The notes: generated by a model from the letters alone, not told the origin. Positions 1-10,710 are shown, numbered from the stretch's first letter. The stretch is 64,000 nt of DNA from Temnothorax longispinosus (GCF_030848805.1 NC_092366.1:7617224-7681223), one strand, 5' to 3'. Made by a program: numbers and translations.

Positions 1-890
1 TTTGACTCGAGTTTTGACACTAATGTCAAATAAATGCCTAATCTAAATTTTTGAATTATATACGTCTATGATAGATAGAAAAATGTAAATATGAGCGATT
101 CAAATTTGTTTAAATTATGTGCGAAATAATTGAAAGAATTATTATTACGATTAAATAAGTATATTTATGATTGGAAAACAGATAATTATTATGTGAATGC
201 CCTGATGAAAGCCTTCTCCGCTCAATTTTCTTTATGTTAATTGTTTTATTATTTTTTGTATTTTAATAAGTTTTTGAATGTGTACTGACGCATGTTGACT
301 CTGGTTTTTCCATCCGGGATGCTTTTTATTTAGATGTGATGTCAAATTCCAACGTGCTCTATTAGGCATTATGATACCACATTTATTACATATTGCCTTA
401 CAATTTGGTGAGTTCGTAAAATAATGACGTAGTTTGTACGGTATGGTGAGGTCTATATTAGATATTTCATGTTTATGCATTAAATGCCTTCGTAAGTTCT
501 TTATAACCACTTATGACTCGGATAACCGAATTTCTTCTTCACACAGCCTGCACTTTGTGAGCAAATCTTCTAACTGTATGAAGTGATCCCACAACTCGTT
601 GAATTTGAAGTCTTTTGGTAATTCCATTATTTTCGTCTTATACTGCAAGATGTCTGTTACTGAATGTGGTATAGAAATGACCTCAACAAGCGTTTGAAAT
701 ACTGCTCACACAGGTCAAAAAGGTCAAGGGAAGTGTTTATTCATCGGATCGGGATGTATGTAAATGTACATAAATATATTTAATTTGCCTAACTACAAGA
801 TCGTACATATGAAATATAAAAAGATGTAAATATGAACAAATCAAATTTATTTAAATTATATGCGAAAGAATTGAAAGATTATATTATTAC
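1..890. repeat. hAT-like repeat copy A, left part (with a second unit starting near 815)
   Basis: Positions 61-815 align by eye with 46495-47305, sharing many words such as CTCAACAAGCGTTTGAAAT and CACTTTGTGAGCAAATCTTC. Positions 1-80 also match 22918-23008. From about 815 the same unit starts again and is cut at 890 by the 891-5232 insertion; it resumes at 5233 and continues (matching 47240-47680) to about 6130. The repeat encodes BED zinc fingers on the minus strand, so I infer a decayed hAT-type DNA transposon. Its outer ends are not visible. Confidence 0.7.
232..612 (-). pseudogene. BED zinc-finger fragment of a hAT-like transposase
   Basis: Reading right to left, two zinc-finger units can be seen. 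The first has CRLC followed by a HLMHKH pair, and is broken by an in-frame TAA between SES and VVIK near 505-510. The second has CNKC, then HLNKKHPGW near the end. Cys-x2-Cys spaced from a His pair with a nearby aromatic residue is the BED-finger pattern of many hAT transposases and their relatives. The reading frame stops after an isoleucine/lysine-rich tail (IQKIIKQLT), with no RNase H-like catalytic part. It is therefore a broken 5' fragment or a non-autonomous derivative. A sister copy lies at 46730-47060 with its second finger intact. BED assignment is by pattern only. Confidence 0.6.
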
Positions 891-944
891 TAGCTGGTTA
901 CCCGGGCTTCGCCCCGGAGGACATATGTAATAAGACACGCAAAT

Positions 945-1030
<86 letters not shown>

Positions 1031-1055
1031 TCTCTTCCTTTCTCACTCTCTCCTC

Positions 1056-1094
<39 letters not shown>
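945..1094. repeat. (CT)n microsatellite
   Basis: Nearly uninterrupted CT dinucleotides with a short CCCTCTCTTCC interruption near 1026-1060. It abuts the 5' end of the non-LTR element; a matching CT tract abuts the 3' end. Confidence 0.95.
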
Positions 1095-1095
<1 letters not shown>

Positions 1096-1096
1096 A

Positions 1097-3992
1097 GCGA
1101 TTACTTCCTAATTCGTAATGATAGAGTGGGACGTATGGGCGGTGGGGTTGCGTGCTATGTGCATAAATCTCTTCGTGTCAAAATTCTGGCCACCTCCAGC
1201 AATATCTGTTTTAACTCGCCTGAATATATTCTGTTTGAAGCACGTGTACCCGATGGTGAATCCGTTCTTTTTGCAACTATTTACAGAAGACCTAAAGGTC
1301 TTTTCTTGCATGATTTTGTTGAGTCCTTAAACCAATTCTCTCACCTTTATAAGAATATTATTGTTGGTGGTGACTTGAATTGTAATCTTGTGTCTGCGAG
1401 TTTTGAGGCGAGTTACCTGCGTGATCTCATGTCTGGTCTGGCTTTGCATATTATTGATTCTGGGCCTACCTATCACACGGCGACTTCTGATTCCTGGCTT
1501 GATGTGTTCGTGATTGATGATGTCGAAAAAATTAAGTCCTTCTCTAAATCTCAGTGTCCTTTCATTGCCGGTCATGATCTCCTTGTGCTGTCTGTGTCTC
1601 TTAATTCCAAACTCTGCCTATCATCCACTATTTCGCGACGGAATTATAGGGGCATTGATGGTTCTAAGTTTTGTGATTACCTTCGTTCCATTGCTGACTC
1701 TGTACGTGTCAAATTGGACTCGTTACCCTGTCATGCCGGCGTGGACAGTTTGTGCGACGTGCTGTCTGTCAGCTTATTGGGTGCACTTGACGTCTTTGCC
1801 CCTATTCGTGTCCTTGAAATTAAGAAGCCTCCTGTAAGGTGGCTTACCTCGGAGCTGATAGCAATGTTACGTATTCGTGATCAGTTGTATAAGCGTGCCA
1901 AACGTGCTAATAGCCTCCTAGGTTATGCCACTTACAGACTTTTCCGTAACAAGCTCAATGCTGACATCAGGCGAGCTAAGAGCGAATATTACTTTAATTC
2001 CCTTATGAGCGTCAATGATCCTGCTAAACTCTGGAAAGAGCTTGCTCGGCTTGGACTCGCCAAATCCACTTTTGCTTCTCCTTTGCAATTCTTCTCGCCT
2101 GACAAGTTAAACACATACTATGTATCTGTTACGAACGCTCAGCCGATCTGTACTTACTCTAACTTTATTTCAGCCATTGCTTCAATCAGTGGTCCCTCTG
2201 ATCGCCCTGAATTCGTCTTCTCTACCATCTCGTCGAATTCAGTATCCAAGGTTTTATCCGAAAAACCTCTTCACTCGTTTGCATCGGGTGTAGACGGAAT
2301 TCCCTTGTTCATTCTACGTCTTGCATTGCCTATCATCCTGCCTTTAATAACATCCATGATGAATCGATCTCTGGACACTTCTGTGTTTCCGTCTGAATGG
2401 AAAAAAGCCTACATTCGTCCACTCTCAAAAATTCGAACACCTCTATCACCGTCTGACACGAGACCGATTGCAAACCTGTCTGAACTTTCTAAATTATGTG
2501 AGAAAATTGTAGCTTCTCAAATTCTTGATTACTTACATGATCATGACATCTTAAATCCCAGACAATCTGCATATCGTGTGGGCTATAACACACAATCAGC
2601 ACTGTTACGTGTGAGTAATGATATTAAACGGGGCATTGATGATGGATTAATCACCATCATGATACTCTTCGACTTTAGTAAAGCGTTTGATACAGTTCCC
2701 CATTTGCTGTTGCTCATCAAGCTTAAAGAACTTGGATTCTCAGATGCTGTCCTCAATTGGATTTTTTCGTACTTAACAGGTCGTTCTCAAGCGGTTATTG
2801 ATGACACTGGTAATCTTTCGGAATGGCTGTTTACTTCATCAGGAGTCCCACAGGGCTCTGTACTTGGTCCTCTCTTGTTTTTACTTTTCATCAACGATAT
2901 ATATAAAATATTACGTTATGTGATGCATATGATCTTTGCTGATGACATTCAAATTTATTATTCATGCTTACCTTCCAACATCTTACGTGCATTGGAATTA
3001 ATTTCGTTGGATGCTAATGCCATTTTTGACTATGCTACGTCTAACGGTCTCATGCTTAACCCTGCAAAATCCAAGGTCATTATATTTGGCAGTCAAGCGC
3101 ACATAAGCAGTATTGATATCAGTCGTCTTCCACCCATTGTTGTAAACAGCACGCCTTTACCATACGTTTGCGAGGTAAGAAATTTAGGTGTTATTTTTAC
3201 ATCTAATCTATCATGGACGAGACACATCTCGCTTATCTCACAGAGAGTTCATCATGCGTTGAACAAATTGAAGTTCAACAAGAACTCTCTTTCCAAACAG
3301 CTTAGAATCAAACTTGTTACAACATTAATTTTACCTCACATTGATTACTGCTGTCTCGTATATCATGGCCTGACCAAAGAATTAAACATCAAATTGCAAA
3401 GACTTGTTAACTGTTGTATTCGATTTATTTTCGATATTAGGCGTGATGACCATATCACACCGTATAGACGACAACTGGGATGGCTTTCTGTTGAGAATAA
3501 ACGGCATTATTTTCTCGGTTGCCAGATGTATCGTATTCTACACATGCGTTCGCCCACCTATTTGTCTGAGCTTTTCACCTTTCCTGATCCATCACTCAAG
3601 CGATCTAATCGTCTTGCTGAATTATCTGTTCAAACTTTCCATATTCCTGCTCACAGAACAGTGGCTTACAGAAATTCATTCCATCTTTCCGCTGTTTATT
3701 TTTGGCATTCACTTCCTAGTACAGTCACATCGGCGCCATCTATAGCATTTTTTAAAAGTCTTCTTCGCGAGTTTTTGCTTTTGTCAGAGTCTGAGTGATC
3801 GGTCTCCTCCCTTTCTATTGTGTTCAAGCGGTACTATTTTGTTAGTTTTAAGTTTCGTTAGAATTAGTATAATATGTTTATCTTACGTTATATTTTGTTG
3901 AGAGCTTATAATTATGTTTATAACTACATTTATACACTTTTGCCCCTTAGCCATTGCTCGGGCATAATAAATCTATCAATCAATCAATCAAT

Positions 3993-3996
<4 letters not shown>
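1097..3996 (+). mobile_element. Non-LTR retrotransposon, 5'-truncated, with (ATCA)n tail
   Basis: The body starts right after a CT microsatellite and ends in an AATAAATCTATCAATC-type short tandem tail at 3964-3996, which then runs into another CT microsatellite. A truncated 5' end and a short-repeat 3' tail are typical of target-primed LINE insertions. The first ORF and the start of the endonuclease are missing. The most economical reading is insertion into a pre-existing CT tract. Confidence 0.85.
1126..3798 (+). CDS. Non-LTR retrotransposon ORF2: AP endonuclease (partial) and reverse transcriptase
   Basis: A single 890-codon frame. The N-terminal ~165 residues are the second half of an APE-type endonuclease: YRRP near residue 53, catalytic GGDLNCN near 80, SWLDVFVID near 125, and GHD in place of the usual SDH near 150; the first catalytic Glu and Asn are lost to 5' truncation. 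Reverse transcriptase follows at about residues 400-680: RPIANL, the QSAYR block, FDFSKAFDTVPH, SGVPQGSVLGPLLF and the catalytic FADD at 2935-2946. A C-terminal part has PHIDYC and ends near LLSESE. The frame is fully open, so the copy is young, but the missing 5' end makes it dead as an autonomous unit. The motifs fit the Jockey/CR1 group of APE-type elements; I cannot choose the clade. Confidence 0.92.
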   Translation: MGRMGGGVACYVHKSLRVKILATSSNICFNSPEYILFEARVPDGESVLFATIYRRPKGLFLHDFVESLNQFSHLYKNIIVGGDLNCNLVSASFEASYLRDLMSGLALHIIDSGPTYHTATSDSWLDVFVIDDVEKIKSFSKSQCPFIAGHDLLVLSVSLNSKLCLSSTISRRNYRGIDGSKFCDYLRSIADSVRVKLDSLPCHAGVDSLCDVLSVSLLGALDVFAPIRVLEIKKPPVRWLTSELIAMLRIRDQLYKRAKRANSLLGYATYRLFRNKLNADIRRAKSEYYFNSLMSVNDPAKLWKELARLGLAKSTFASPLQFFSPDKLNTYYVSVTNAQPICTYSNFISAIASISGPSDRPEFVFSTISSNSVSKVLSEKPLHSFASGVDGIPLFILRLALPIILPLITSMMNRSLDTSVFPSEWKKAYIRPLSKIRTPLSPSDTRPIANLSELSKLCEKIVASQILDYLHDHDILNPRQSAYRVGYNTQSALLRVSNDIKRGIDDGLITIMILFDFSKAFDTVPHLLLLIKLKELGFSDAVLNWIFSYLTGRSQAVIDDTGNLSEWLFTSSGVPQGSVLGPLLFLLFINDIYKILRYVMHMIFADDIQIYYSCLPSNILRALELISLDANAIFDYATSNGLMLNPAKSKVIIFGSQAHISSIDISRLPPIVVNSTPLPYVCEVRNLGVIFTSNLSWTRHISLISQRVHHALNKLKFNKNSLSKQLRIKLVTTLILPHIDYCCLVYHGLTKELNIKLQRLVNCCIRFIFDIRRDDHITPYRRQLGWLSVENKRHYFLGCQMYRILHMRSPTYLSELFTFPDPSLKRSNRLAELSVQTFHIPAHRTVAYRNSFHLSAVYFWHSLPSTVTSAPSIAFFKSLLREFLLLSESE

Positions 3997-4055
<59 letters not shown>

Positions 4056-4088
4056 TCTTCCTCTTCCTCTTCCTCTCCCTCTCCCTCT

Positions 4089-4154
<66 letters not shown>
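3997..4154. repeat. (CT)n microsatellite with CTTCCT interruption
   Basis: CT dinucleotides with TTCCTC/CCCTCT variants around 4050-4092. Leucine-serine reading frames here are artefacts of the repeat. Confidence 0.95.
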
Positions 4155-4157
<3 letters not shown>

Positions 4158-4289
4158 AAATACAATTCTTTAAAATTCGAGAGATAAGAAATATACCCAC
4201 AAACACAGTCGAATTAACCTAACTTATGCCAATAATTCGATTAATTATTTCCCGAAAAATTCGTCAAACTTCTGATACCGGTTTTCAAA

Positions 4290-5165
4290 AAGATCGGTAA
4301 CGAAAAATTATATACTTGATAGCACTCCCCGGGAAATTCAACCCCTACTTTATGTACAATTCTTTGAGATTCGGTCATTCGGAACCGGTTTTCAAAAAGA
4401 TTGGTAATAAAAAATAGTACAATTTATAGCACTCCCCGGGAAATTCTACCCCTACTTCATGTATAATTCTTTGAGATTTAATCAATTATTTCCCGAAAAA
4501 TTGGAAAAATTAAAAAAACCGGTTTCCAAAAAAATCGGTAACAAAAACTGTACACGTTATGGCGTTCGCCGTAAAATTCTACCCCTACTTCATATACAAT
4601 TCTTTAAGATTCAGTCAATTAATTCCCGAAAGATTGAAAAAATTTTGATACCGGCTTCCAAAAGATCGGTAACGAAAAATTATACAGTTTATAGCACTCC
4701 CCGGAAAATTCTACCCTTGTTTTATATACAATTCTTCGATAATGAAAAATTTTTTGAGATTCAATCAATTATTTCCCGAAAAATTTGAAAAATTAAAAAA
4801 ACCGGTTTCCAAAAAGATTGGCAACGAAAACTATACACATCATGGCGCTCCCCGTAAAATTCTACCCCTACTTCTTTAAAATTCGGTCAATAAATTTCCG
4901 AAAAATTGAAAAAATTTCCGTACCGGTTTCCAAAAAGATCGGTAACGAAAAATTATACACTTTATAGCACTCCCCGGAAAATTCTACCCCTGTTTGATCT
5001 ACAATTCTTTGAAATTCGGTGAATTATTTCCCGAAAAATTAGAAAAATTAGAAAAACCGGTTTTCAGAAAATCGGTAACAAAAAACTATACACATAGTGG
5101 CACTCCCCGGAAAATTCTACCCCTATTTCATATACTTTTGGTAAAAATTCGGTTCAGGGGTTTGG
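4290..5165. repeat. About seven ~130-bp tandem units (minisatellite)
   Basis: Words such as CACTCCCCGGAAAATTCTAC, CCGGTTTCCAAAAAGATCGG and ATTATTTCCCGAAAAATT recur at intervals of about 108-150 bases (near 4326, 4434, 4567, 4697, 4846, 4972, 5107). Units alternate between two forms: TTATAGCACTCC and a CATCATGGCGCTCC-like form. This gives a two-unit higher-order period near 260 bases. The array belongs to the composite element 891-5232. Confidence 0.85.
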
Positions 5166-5283
5166 GCTGGGCGTTGATGAGTCAGTGAGTGAGTGAGTGA
5201 GTCAGTCAGGACATCTTCCTTTATATATATAGATTATTACGTTTGTATAAGCACATTTATGTTCGGAATTGGAAATAACTATT

Positions 5284-5441
5284 AAGGCCGGGACAAAATA
5301 CAAAGGCACAGGCAATAGAAAATGGGAATAACACAAGCAATAGATTGTTAATCTATCGGAAGCCGTGTATCAATGCATTCTGTTCCTATTCTCTGTTCCT
5401 ATTGTATCTTGTTTCTATCTTTGTATTGTGTCCCAGCCCTT
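5284..5441. mobile_element. MITE, about 158 bp, terminal inverted repeats
   Basis: The left end AAGGCCGGGACAAAATAC pairs with the right end GTATTGTGTCCCAGCCCTT. It splits the hAT-like copy right after AACTAT, where the paralogue at 46670 reads on uninterrupted. Flanks allow a TTA (or TA) duplication, which would suit the PIF/Harbinger group. Confidence 0.7.
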
Positions 5442-5442
5442 A

Positions 5443-7260
5443 CTTGGATGCCCTGTTAAAAATTTTTAATCCTTGAATTTTTTTTGAAGAAGGGAGAAGA
5501 ATGTCGAAGAAGGTTGAAGGAAAAAGAATGGTTTATTTATTGGAATGAATGTAAATATGAATATAATTTAAAATGTATATAAATATGTATAATTTGAAAA
5601 TTTGACTAACCACCAGATCGTACATTTATTTTTCTTTATTCTATCATTAATTTTAAAATTATATATCGCACACAATACTTATACAATAAAAATTAAAAAT
5701 AACAAAGTTTGATAGACATACAGTAAAAATTAAAATCATCAGTTTAATCTTTGAAACATTTTTCTATAAAATTATATTTTTTTATTTAAATGTGTTTTTT
5801 TCTGTTTAAGAAAAAAAACCCATTAAGGTAATTCTTCAGTTTATCTACCTCAGCACAGAAATCGATGCAATTAGGCTTAATCGACGCGTTTTTGCACGAA
5901 ACGAACGAATCTTAAAACGAACGAAAATTAAATATATAACTCCATATAAAGAACACATAAATAAAATAATTTTAAGAGATTGAATAGATTTTAGATAATT
6001 TGCTGAAATATTTCTTTAGAAATACAAATAAATTATGATTTGACCGTCAGGATTTAAAGAATTATTATTATTTTATTAAGAATTAAAAGAGAGCAGTCAA
6101 ATTTTTAGAAAACGATTAGCTTTCTTCAAAGGAAAATTAAAATTTACGAAAAGCTTATTTAGAAAAAAGCATGATTGAAATTGCCAAAAGTACAAGAAAG
6201 AAAATTTAAAAATGATTGAAATATGTTGATGTAGTGATGAGAAAAAGAAACAAAAAAATTTTTACCCCATGTATTTATATATTACAATATATATTTGTAT
6301 ATATTTATTGTGTATATATTTAACATTTATAATTATTTGAATTAGTTAGATTAGAGAATTATAGGTATATTTAGTTATGAAATTTTTTACTAAAAGGTCA
6401 AAGATATAATTCTGATCTGATCCAATCCAAATTATTTTATTAATTTATCTATATCTGTAAATTGTTGAAAATTACATAAAAATTTTTTTTAATAATTATT
6501 TGAAAGGAACAATCAAAAGACTATTACGCGCTGCAATTATTTTCTGTACTACATATGATTTATACTCTATGTCTATTTATTGCTATAATTTTGATATGTA
6601 ATATACTTTACTTACAGATTAATATACTATTCTTAATTATTTAGTAGGACAAAAATATCAGGTGACGATAATTTACTTTGCCGCTGTGCCTTGTATTTAT
6701 GAGTTGTATTGTAAAATAAAAAATATAGCAGTGTTTCGTGCCAAGTTCACACGCAATAATGCTGTGCAGAACTGTACGGAGACGTCCATGGTTCTATTTA
6801 CGCGACCCACTTAGAAAATTGGAGTTCATGTTTTCATATCTTACAAGAAGACAGCCAATCTTTGACTTAGAAATTTGTTAAGGGGGCAGTTTAGATCTAT
6901 TTTGCCATATTTTCAAGAATTTTTTTGTCATAGTAAAATGTATTGAAATATCTCGAAACTTTTATATATTATCTCACATATATATATTAAAGTACATAAA
7001 AAAAATTTTTTTTTTATTTATGGCGACAAATGTAAGGGTATCCCATAGAAATCTGGTTGACATGATATCTCGAGTTAGAAACGTCTGAAACAAAAAATTC
7101 AAATTTTTTTTGTAACTAAAAAAGTCCGCTATTTTGTTTCTTTTTACCCAAAATGTTTAATTTTAGTACCGGCTATAGCCATGCACTTATACTTATATTT
7201 TAATACCAAAAATAAATGTTTGTTCCGCCAATAATGTTTTAACAAAAAATAATATATTCC
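5443..7260. other. AT-rich stretch without a gene
   Basis: To about 6130 this continues the hAT-like copy (compare 47240-47680, shared AAATATTTCTTTAGAAATA). Beyond that I see only AT-rich DNA with short poly-T/poly-A runs. A TTAAGGGGGC word at 6878 might be one end of another TTAA element but has no visible partner. Confidence 0.6.
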
Positions 7261-7261
7261 A

Positions 7262-7440
7262 TCGACAGCAATTGGCAAAAATATACATATACTTCACGAC
7301 GTTTCAACCCAGGATTCGGGTCCTTATCAAGTGGTCTGACAAAACAAAAAACAACAAGCGCGAGGTCAAATAACAAAGTCAATAAGTCAAAAATTAATAG
7401 TTTAAGAGTTGAAAGTTAAAATTTCCTAAAGTATAAAAGA
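7262..7440 (-). mobile_element. Penelope-like element terminal remnant
   Basis: On the minus strand this reads CTTGATAAGGACCCGAATCC, then GGGTTGAAACGTCG. It parallels the ends of the Penelope element at 39.3 and 44.0 kb (CTTGAAAAGGACCC ... GGTCGAAACGTCG). Only the terminal part remains and no coding sequence is attached. Confidence 0.65.
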
Positions 7441-7451
7441 AGTTCCTTTAA

Positions 7452-7660
7452 GGGGATCCTATAGCCGGGTCTGTAATACCAACATTTGTTTTGCACAGAT
7501 ATCTTTTTTTTGGCTTTACGGATTAAAAAATCCTTCTCCAAAGTTGAAGCATATTCGGAAATAAAGGCCACACCACGCGATTTTATACCGAGAATAAAAA
7601 TAATTTTAGGAACTGCATATAACAATGCGTCAACTTGCGAAAACATTCGCTTTATATAAA
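7452..7660. mobile_element. One end of a TTAA-flanked element
   Basis: TTAA at 7448-7451 followed by GGGGATCCTATAG, identical to the ends of the complete element at 45030-45574. The opposite end is not found. The segment runs up to the fold-back element. Confidence 0.55.
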
Positions 7661-7860
7661 AATTCGGTAAATGTTTACAATTAGGGCCCCACCTTCGATG
7701 ACCTTGACCTTGACATATGTTGTCAAGGTCACCCTCCTGAGTGACCTTCAGAAGGTTTTAGTCGGGGGTCGCTATTCGTTAAAAAGTTATTAACAAAAAA
7801 AGTTTGGAAAATATAGCAGCTATTTTGAGTATTGGAAGGCATAAATGACTAATATATATG

Positions 7861-8247
7861 TCGAAATAGTTCACGCATACACTTTTCACGCGAACCGAGG
7901 TTTACGCACACCTCCCCCTGTTTTCGGGGGAGGTGCGGTAGTCCCGAAATAATTCACGCATACACTTTTCACGCGAACCGAGGTTCACGCACACCCCCCC
8001 CTGCTTTCGGGGGAGGTGCGGTAGTCCCGAAATAGTTCACGCATACACTTTCCACGCGAACCGAGGTTCACGCACACCCCCCCTGCTTTCGGGGGAGGTG
8101 CGGTAGCCCCGAAATAGTTCACGCATACACTTTCCACGCAAACCGAGGTTCACGCACACCCTCCCCCCTCTGCTTTCGGGCCGGCCCGAAAGCAGGGAGG
8201 GGTGTGCGTGAACCTCGGTTCGCGTGGAAAGTGTATGCGTGAACTTT
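7861..8247. repeat. Four ~82-bp tandem units plus an inverted half unit
   Basis: GAAATAGTTCACGCATACAC recurs near 7863, 7946 (variant), 8028 and 8111. Each unit holds a short GC hairpin (CCCCCTG..TTTCGGGGG). At 8180-8247 the unit reappears inverted (GTGCGTGAACCTCGGTTCGC), so the array folds on itself. Confidence 0.85.
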
Positions 8248-8278
8248 TCATGCGTGGAAAGTTAATATGCGAGATGCC

Positions 8279-8342
8279 ACATGGGTTAGATGACGCGCTT
8301 TAAAAGTATTTAACTGTTTAAAGCGCGTCATCTAACCCATGT
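8279..8342. repeat. Perfect inverted repeat (hairpin)
   Basis: ATGGGTTAGATGACGCGCTT is answered by its exact complement AAGCGCGTCATCTAACCCAT, with a short AT-rich loop. It lies inside the fold-back element. Confidence 0.9.
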
Positions 8343-8649
8343 AAGTATTCTCTGCTTTAACAAAAAGACTTCAATTTATCAACAATTTACTACTTTAAAT
8401 GTTGTGTTTTGGTAAAGCAGTATTCTCTGCTTTAAAGAAAAACGTAATATTAGTCGTTTTTGCCTCTCAGTACTTAAAATAACTGCTATATTTTCGAAAC
8501 TTTTTTTGTTTATAACTTTTTAATAAGAAGCGACCCCCGACTAAAACCTTCTGAAGGTCACTCAGGAGGGTGACTTTGACAACATATGTCAAGGTCAAGG
8601 TCATCGGAGGTGGGGCCCTAATTGTAAACATTTACCAAAAATTCTACAA

Positions 8650-9070
8650 TGTATTGTTACAAAAAACTGTGGCGTGGCCAGCGGATTACATCTAAAAATA
8701 CGATACCGTTGTCAGAATTAGGTTTAGACTCTAAACAAAAAAGTTATCTATGAAAAATGATTATTGCAAACGTGCACTAGCAATGATGACATGGAAGAGC
8801 AGTATTGCGTGTAGCGAGAGATGGCGCAGCAATCGAACAAATGTAGGGTTGTGCGTAATGGAAGGATAGTTATGAGACGAGATATAAACTATACGATACA
8901 ATTTAATATTACTCTCTTTACAGAAGGTATATGCATGTGGTAACAATCGTATCTGTAGAGGACTTGGCGCGAAGTGTGTTCTAGAGAGAACGGTTTCTAA
9001 CTGTAACTAAAGTGTAGCGTGAGTGTAACTAGTGTATAAGGTGTGAGCCAGTGATACCAATATCCCTACA
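8650..9070 (-). mobile_element. 3' LTR of the Ty3/gypsy element (left boundary approximate)
   Basis: On the minus strand a purine tract AAGGGGGAGTAC lies directly before TGTAGGGATATTGG, the expected polypurine tract/LTR junction downstream of pol. The LTR would end near TAACAATACA at 8650. A ~45-bp part (CGATTGCTGCGCCATCTCTC onward) recurs at 45168-45218. Confidence 0.6.
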
Positions 9071-9136
9071 GTACTCCCCCTTGAGTGAGGTGTTTGCTGT
9101 TGAAAAATAAAATGAATAATTATGTTAATGTTAATG

Positions 9137-10710
9137 TCAATGTCTCTTTGGTATATCAAATTGCACTTTCTTCTTAGCTCCTGGATATTGCCTTGGTCCT
9201 TCTGGTTGTTCCTTGCTGCCTGCTGGAGTTAGTTGTTGAGATGCGCTGGTCGTTGGTTGGCTACTACTTGATGAACTGGCAGTTTGCTCCGGTTGTTCTG
9301 CCTCCGCGATCTCCGTTGCTGCTAGATGCGCAGGTTTTAGTCGTTCAACAGACAAGTTGGTTGGCTGTTCGTTAATGTCGACCTTGAACAGTCATTCTTT
9401 CGACGACGCGATGTGGGCCTGAATATGGGTTATCAAGTATCCCTTTGTTGGTACCCTCTTGTCGCAAAAAAACGTGTGTACATGAGTAAAGGTCCTTGAA
9501 ACAAAAGGTTTTCTTCCGACCGTGGTGTGCTGCTGGGGTAGGCTTTAGTTCTCGCATGTGCCTGCGAAAATCTTCCAGGAAGAAGTTTGGATCATTTGGC
9601 AAATCTTCGTGTGTGAAAAATTCTCCGGGTATTCTCAGTGTAGTCCCGTATAAATATTCTGCTGGTGAGGCTTTTATGTCTTCCTTGTAGCATGTCCTGA
9701 GACCGAGAAGTACGACAGGAAGTACTTCTGTCCAATTTCTGTTCTCGTGACACTTGATAGCTGTCTTCAATGTACGGTGCCAGCGTTCGATGAGCCCGTT
9801 TGAGGCTGGATGATACGCTGTCGTTCGGATTCTATTTCCTCCAACTAATTGGATTAAGGCGGTGAATAATCTGCTCTCGAATTCGGATCCCTGATCGGTG
9901 GTTATTATCTTCGGTGTGTCGAAACGAGAAATCCAGTGTGTAAAAAAAGCTTTGACTACAGTCTCTGCTTGGTGGTTTGGAATAGGTATTGCTTCCGGCC
10001 ACCTAAAAAATCTGTCTATCATTGTGAGACAATATGAGTTACCTTCACTAGGAGTCATTGGTCCGATAATATCTATATGCACGTGGTCGAAACGTGAGTC
10101 TGTATGCGGAAACGTCTCTGGCTGTAGATGAACATGACGTCCTATCTTCGCGCGTTGACACTGAATGCAGGTCTTGGCCCAATCTCTGATATCTTTCCTC
10201 ATTGATGGCCAGACATAACGTTGTCCGATAATTTTTGTCGTAATTTTCCCACTGGGATGATTAAGGTTGTGAAATGCGTCGAATACTTGACGTCGAAACG
10301 TTTGCAGTACGAATGGACGAATGTCGTGCGCTGAAACGTCGCAATACAGTGCTTGATGATCTGGACCGAATGTAAGTTTTTGGAATTTCAAAGATGTCTG
10401 ATTGTCTCTGAGTAGTGTGGTTAGTTCTTCATCTTCAAGTTGAGCTTTGGACAAATCTTCGAAGTTGATAATCGATGGAAGTTGTAATGCGTCTACTCTG
10501 GAAAGAGTATCAGCCACTATATTTTGTTGTCCTTGAATGTAGGTGATCTTCGTTGTAAATTGTCCGATTAAATTGAGCTGTCGGAGTTGTCTGGGAGAAG
10601 CCTTGTCTGACTTTTGCAAGAATGCATACGTCAGTGGCTTATGATCCGTTCTGATTTCGATGTCTGCACATCCTTCGATCCAAGGTCTGTAGAACTTGAT
10701 TGCTTGGTAG
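9137..10710 (-). pseudogene. Ty3/gypsy pol, 3' half: RNase H, integrase (truncated by the assembly gap)
   Basis: Reading leftward from the gap: RNase H end with TDHKPLTYAF and ADTLSRVD; integrase zinc finger H-N-L-N-H ... CIQCQRAK; catalytic core with HIDIIGP, TTDQGSEFES and the Glu of IERWHRTLK; then GTNKGILDNPYSGPHRVV. The frame stops at 9372. The expected C-terminal tail VDINEQPTNLSVERLKPAH continues in another frame (9137-9355), so one small frameshift lies near 9395. The protein ends in a Ser/Gln/Pro-rich tail and KKKVQFDIPKRH. RT, protease and gag, if present, lie in or beyond the gap; sequence right of the gap is unrelated. Integrase catalytic residues look intact in this copy. Confidence 0.9.

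Larger units (their letters stand above)
891..5232. mobile_element. 4.3-kb composite insertion with 8-bp target duplication ATTATTAC
   Basis: ATTATTAC occurs at 883-890 and again at 5233-5240, exactly bracketing this block. Paralogous empty sites in the hAT-like copies (near 140 and 46630) read through ATTATTACG without interruption, which fixes both ends. The block begins TAGCTGGTTACCCGGGCTTC and ends CTTTATATATATAG after a run of GTGA/GTCA words. Between lie a CT microsatellite, a non-LTR retrotransposon, a second CT microsatellite and about seven 130-bp tandem units. I infer a non-autonomous element with an internal minisatellite whose CT tract was later hit by the LINE. Its class is unknown; an 8-bp duplication suits a hAT mechanism but does not prove it. 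Confidence 0.7.
7666..8636. mobile_element. Fold-back-type element with ~170-bp inverted ends
   Basis: The left arm 7666-7840 (GGTAAATGTTTACAATTAGG, then GGGCCCCACC ... CTTCAGAAGGTTTTAGTCGG) is repeated inverted at 8460-8636. Between the arms are 82-bp tandem units, their inverted copy and a perfect hairpin. Part of the same arm recurs at 22660-22757. No protein is encoded. Confidence 0.85.

Noticed and set aside
3874..4187. Leu/Ser-rich reading frames in CT repeats (also 16016-16586 and 60469-60864)
   Set aside because: They are direct translations of CT or GA microsatellites with no other support.
6878..6900. TTAAGGGGGCAG as one end of a TTAA element
   Set aside because: No inverted partner found; a single end of this length can occur by chance.
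7861..8180. CRISPR-like regular repeats
   Set aside because: Units are whole-length tandem copies without unique spacers, in a eukaryotic fold-back element.
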